The notes under the pieces were generated by a model. That model saw nothing but the letters and a program-made list of their open reading frames with translations, made no database searches and had not been told where the DNA came from. Shown piece after piece: positions 61,044 through 64,000 of a stretch of DNA of 64,000 nucleotides. The position numbers and the translations under genes were made by a program. The stretch's first letter is position 1; the number at the start of each line of letters is the position of its first letter. The DNA comes from Eutreptiella sp. 'Long Island Sound 2002' (lineage: Eukaryota > Euglenozoa > Euglenophyceae > Eutreptiales > Eutreptiaceae), in assembly GCA_964036045.1 (NCBI GenBank), contig CAXIWF010000070.1, forward strand, positions 62,001 through 126,000. Direction: 5' to 3'.

Positions 61044-62286
61044 ATTATCCGAGAATTTTCCGAGAATTTTCCGAGAATTTTCCGAGAATGTTCCGAGAAT
61101 TTTCCGAGAATTTTCCGAGAATTTTCCGAGAATTTTCCGAGAATTTTCCGAGAATTTTCTGAGAATTTTCTGAGAATTTTCAGAGAATTTTCCGAGAATT
61201 TTCCGAGAATTTTCCGAGAATTTTCAGAGAATTTTCCGAGAATTTTCTGAGAATTTTCTGAGAATTTTCCGAGAATTTTCCGAGAATTTTCCGAGAATTT
61301 TCCGAGAATCTTCCGAGAATTTTCCGAGAATTTTCCGAGAATTTTCCGAGAATTTTCCGAGAATTTTCTGAGAATTTTCTGAGAATTTTCCGAGAATTTT
61401 CCGAGAATTTTCCGAGAATTTTCCGTCAATTTTCCGAGAATTTTCCGAGAATTTTCCGAGAATTTTCCCAGAATTTTCCGAGAATTTTCCGAGAATTTTC
61501 CGAGAATTTTCCGAGAATTTTCCGAGAATTTTCCGAGAATTTTCCGAGAATTTTCCGAGAATTTTCTGAGAATTTTCCGAGAATTTTCCGAGAATTTTCC
61601 GAGAATTTTCCGAGAATTTTCCGAGAATTTTCTGGGAATTTTCCGAGAATTTTCCGAGAATTTTCCGAGAATTTTCCGAGAATTTTCTGAGAATTTTCCG
61701 AGAATTTTCCGAGAATTTTCCGAGAATTTTCCGAGAATTTTCCGAGAATTTTCCGAGAATTTTCCGAGAATTTCCGGAGAATTTTCGGAGAATTTTCCGA
61801 GAATTTTCCGAGAATTTTCTGAGAATTTTCCGAGAATTTTCCGAGAATTTTCCGAGAATTTTCCGAGAATTTTCCGAGAATTTTCCGAGAATTTTCCGAG
61901 AATTTTCCGAGAATTTCCGGAGAATTTTCCGAGAATTTTCCGAGAATTTTCCGAGAATTTTCCGAGAATTTTCCGAGAATTTTCCGAGGATTTTCCGAGA
62001 ATTTTCCGAGAATTTTCCGAGAATTTTCTGAGAATTTTCCGAGATTTTTCCAAGAAATTTCCGAGATTTTCCCGAGAATTTTCCGAGAATTTTCCGAGAA
62101 TTTTCCGAGAATTTTCCGAGAATTTTCCGAGAATTTTCCGAGAATTTTCCGAGAATTTTCCGAGAATTTTCCGTCAATTTTCCGAGAATTTTCCGAGAAT
62201 TTTCCGAGAATTTTCCGAGAATTTTCTGAGAATTTTCTGAGAATTTTCCGAGAATTTTCCGAGAATTTTCCGTCAATTTTCCGAGA
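61044..62286 (+). repeat. TTATCC-marked unit, 1,243 bp
   Basis: The order is TTATCC, TGTTCC at about 61,089, CTGAG-CTGAG-CAGAG, CAGAG, CTGAG-CTGAG, TCTTCC, CCGTCAA, CCCAG, CTGGG, TTTCCGGAG-CGGAG and CCGAGG. It ends in CCAAGAAATTTCC with GATTTTCCCGAG. CCAAG ahead of TGTTCC is absent; TTATCC occupies a nearby place instead. Confidence 0.8.
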
Positions 62287-63551
62287 ATTATCCGAGAATT
62301 TTCCGAGAATTTTCCGAGAATTTTCCGAGAATGTTCCGAGAATTTTCCGAGAATTTTCCGAGAATTTTCCGAGAATTTTCCGAGAATTTTCCGAGAATTT
62401 TCTGAGAATTTTCTGAGAATTTTCAGAGAATTTTCCGAGAATTTTCCGAGAATTTTCCGAGAATTTTCAGAGAATTTTCCGAGAATTTTCTGAGAATTTT
62501 CTGAGAATTTTCCGAGAATTTTCCGAGAATTTTCCGAGAATTTTCCGAGAATCTTCCGAGAATTTTCCGAGAATTTTCCGAGAATTTTCCGAGAATTTTC
62601 CGAGAATTTTCTGAGAATTTTCTGAGAATTTTCCGAGAATTTTCCGAGAATTTTCCGAGAATTTTCCGTCAATTTTCCGAGAATTTTCCGAGAATTTTCC
62701 GAGAATTTTCCCAGAATTTTCCGAGAATTTTCCGAGAATTTTCCGAGAATTTTCCGAGAATTTTCCGAGAATTTTCCGAGAATTTTCCGAGAATTTTCCG
62801 AGAATTTTCTGAGAATTTTCCGAGAATTTTCCGAGAATTTTCCGAGAATTTTCCGAGAATTTTCCGAGAATTTTCTGGGAATTTTCCGAGAATTTTCCGA
62901 GAATTTTCCGAGAATTTTCCGAGAATTTTCTGAGAATTTTCCGAGAATTTTCCGAGAATTTTCCGAGAATTTTCCGAGAATTTTCCGAGAATTTTCCGAG
63001 AATTTTCCGAGAATTTTCCGAGAATTTTCCGAGAATTTCCGGAGAATTTTCGGAGAATTTTCCGAGAATTTTCCGAGAATTTTCTGAGAATTTTCCGAGA
63101 ATTTTCCGAGAATTTTCCGAGAATTTTCCGAGAATTTTCCGAGAATTTTCCGAGAATTTTCCGAGAATTTTCCGGGAATTTCCGGAGAATTTTCCGAGAA
63201 TTTTCCGAGAATTTTCCGAGAATTTTCCGAGAATTTTCCGAGAATTTTCCGAGGATTTTCCGAGAATTTTCCGAGAATTTTCCGAGAATTTTCCGAGAAT
63301 TTTCTGAGAATTTTCCGAGATTTTTCCAAGAATTTTCCGAGATTTTCCCGAGAATTTTCCGAGAATTTTCCGAGAATTTTCCGAGAATTTTCCGAGAATT
63401 TTCCGAGAATTTTCCGAGAATTTTCCGAGAATTTTCCGTCAATTTTCCGAGAATTTTCTGAGAATTTTCTGAGAATTTTCCGAGAATTTTCTGAGAATTT
63501 TCTGAGAATTTTCCGAGAATTTTCCGAGAATTTTCCGTCAATTTTCCGAGA
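62287..63551 (+). repeat. TTATCC-marked unit, 1,265 bp
   Basis: This repeats the order of the preceding unit with two more monomers. TGTTCC lies near 62,332. TTTCCGGAG-CGGAG recurs near 63,035 and a second TTTCCGGAG near 63,177. Its terminal junction has CCAAGAATTTTCC instead of CCAAGAAATTTCC. Confidence 0.8.
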
Positions 63552-64000
63552 ATTATCCGAGAATTTTCCGAGAATTTTCCGAGAATTTTCCGAGAATGTT
63601 CCGAGAATTTTCCGAGAATTTTCCGAGAATTTTCCGTCAATTTTCCGAGAATTTTCCGAGAATTTTCTGAGAATTTTCTGAGAATTTTCAGAGAATTTTC
63701 CGAGAATTTTCCGAGAATTTTCCGAGAATTTTCCGAGAATTTTCCGTCAATTTTCCGAGAATTATCCGAGAATTTTCCGAGAATTTTCCGAGAATTTTCC
63801 GAGAATGTTCCGAGAATTTTCCGAGAATTTTCCGAGAATTTTCCGAGAATTTTCCGAGAATTTTCCGAGAATTTTCTGAGAATTTTCTGAGAATTTTCAG
63901 AGAATTTTCCGAGAATTTTCCGAGAATTTTCCGAGAATTTTCAGAGAATTTTCCGAGAATTTTCTGAGAATTTTCTGAGAATTTTCCGAGAATTTTCCGA
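63552..64000 (+). repeat. 209-bp short repeat at the window end
   Basis: TTATCC at 63552 and 63761 are each followed by TGTTCC 45 bp later (63597, 63806), then CTGAG-CTGAG-CAGAG. The first copy has a CCGTCAA inserted in the order at about 63,632 and is shorter. The second runs to the window edge, so the array continues beyond it. Confidence 0.8.

Larger units (their letters stand above)
1..64000 (+). repeat. 11-bp satellite array (TTTTCCGAGAA)n filling the window
   Basis: The sequence is a continuous head-to-tail array of the 11-mer TTTTCCGAGAA and close variants, roughly 5,800 monomers. I saw no unique sequence, inverted segment or inserted element. Most monomers match the consensus. The commonest variant is TTTTCTGAGAA, followed by CAGAG, CCGTCAA, TTTCCCGAG, CTGGG, CCCAG, TGTTCC, TCTTCC, CGGAG and CCAAG types. 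Both window edges lie inside the array, so its true length is unknown. Every monomer has one CpG and one AATTTT tract. This is classical satellite DNA by structure, and a eukaryotic heterochromatic location is an inference from that. I do not recognise the family. All long open reading frames here are products of the repeat and are not annotated as genes. Confidence 0.98.

Noticed and set aside
1730-62885. GGGAATTTTCC in CTGGG monomers as NF-kappaB-type sites
   Set aside because: The match is one base too long for the usual 10-bp site and arises by chance from a repeat variant. There is no regulatory context.
1560-63910. TTTTCAG in CAGAG monomers as splice acceptors
   Set aside because: It matches a nematode-like acceptor consensus, but no exon, donor partner or gene is present, and it follows from one base change in the repeat.
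1-64000. CRISPR array
   Set aside because: There are no spacers: the 11-bp unit is contiguous and the variants are point changes of the same monomer.
1-64000. Telomeric repeat
   Set aside because: An 11-mer TTTTCCGAGAA has no G-rich strand of the telomerase type, and the large number of variants and higher-order blocks does not fit telomerase-made DNA.
1-64000. Assembly or synthetic artefact
   Set aside because: Regional subfamilies, private indels between block copies and graded divergence argue for real sequence. Collapsed or duplicated copies, for example the 2.0-kb pair at 47.7-51.6 kb, still cannot be excluded without reads.

Overview
The whole 64 kb window is one uninterrupted satellite DNA array. 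The monomer is 11 bp, TTTTCCGAGAA on the + strand and TTCTCGGAAAA on the - strand, with 4 G/C bases in 11. It is repeated head to tail about 5,800 times with no inversion, transposon, spacer or unique sequence that I could see. The array runs off both ends of the window. No gene, RNA gene, promoter, terminator or CRISPR array is supported. The source is almost certainly a eukaryotic chromosome in a heterochromatic, centromeric, subtelomeric or B-type region, because tens of kb of pure short-period satellite is not a bacterial or viral pattern. I do not recognise the monomer and cannot name the species.

The array has structure above the monomer. Variant monomers are not scattered at random but recur in fixed order and spacing. 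The main ones are CTGAG, CAGAG, CCGTCAA, CCCAG, TTTCCCGAG, CTGGG, TGTTCC, TCTTCC, CGGAG, CCAAG and the double variant GATTTTCCCGAG. From about 10.5 kb onward a cassette recurs: CCAAGAA, then TGTTCC 40 bp later, then CTGAG, CTGAG and CAGAG at about +110, +121 and +132. Larger duplications carry these cassettes. They include a 2,409-bp tandem pair at about 1-5.8 kb, an 8.5-kb-offset copy (10.9-15.0 and 19.45-23.5 kb) with a third partial copy at 41.2 kb, a 4.2-kb copy displaced 16,435 bp (25.95-30.19 and 42.39-46.63 kb), a 3.1-kb copy displaced 15.83 kb (35.4-38.5 and 51.2-54.4 kb) with a third partial copy at 56.4-58.3 kb, and a 2,024-bp tandem pair at about 47.7-51.65 kb. A spacing of 1,265 bp (115 monomers) recurs five times.

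Layout by diagnostic variants: 1-10.4 kb is marked by CTGCG and CCAAGG monomers. 10.4-31 kb is the cassette-rich middle. 31-59 kb is marked by a CTCTG monomer that makes a perfect inverted repeat with its CAGAG neighbour. 58.8-64 kb is marked by TTATCC monomers and a CCAAGAAATTTCC or related junction.

Three properties of the monomer deserve attention. The AATTTT tract is phased with the DNA helix and the sequence resembles an idealised nucleosome-positioning repeat. The 11-bp register is kept through 64 kb with only four net single-base indels found. The consensus has no stop codon in any frame on either strand, and all three frames of a strand read the same 11-residue peptide, which explains the many long but meaningless open frames.
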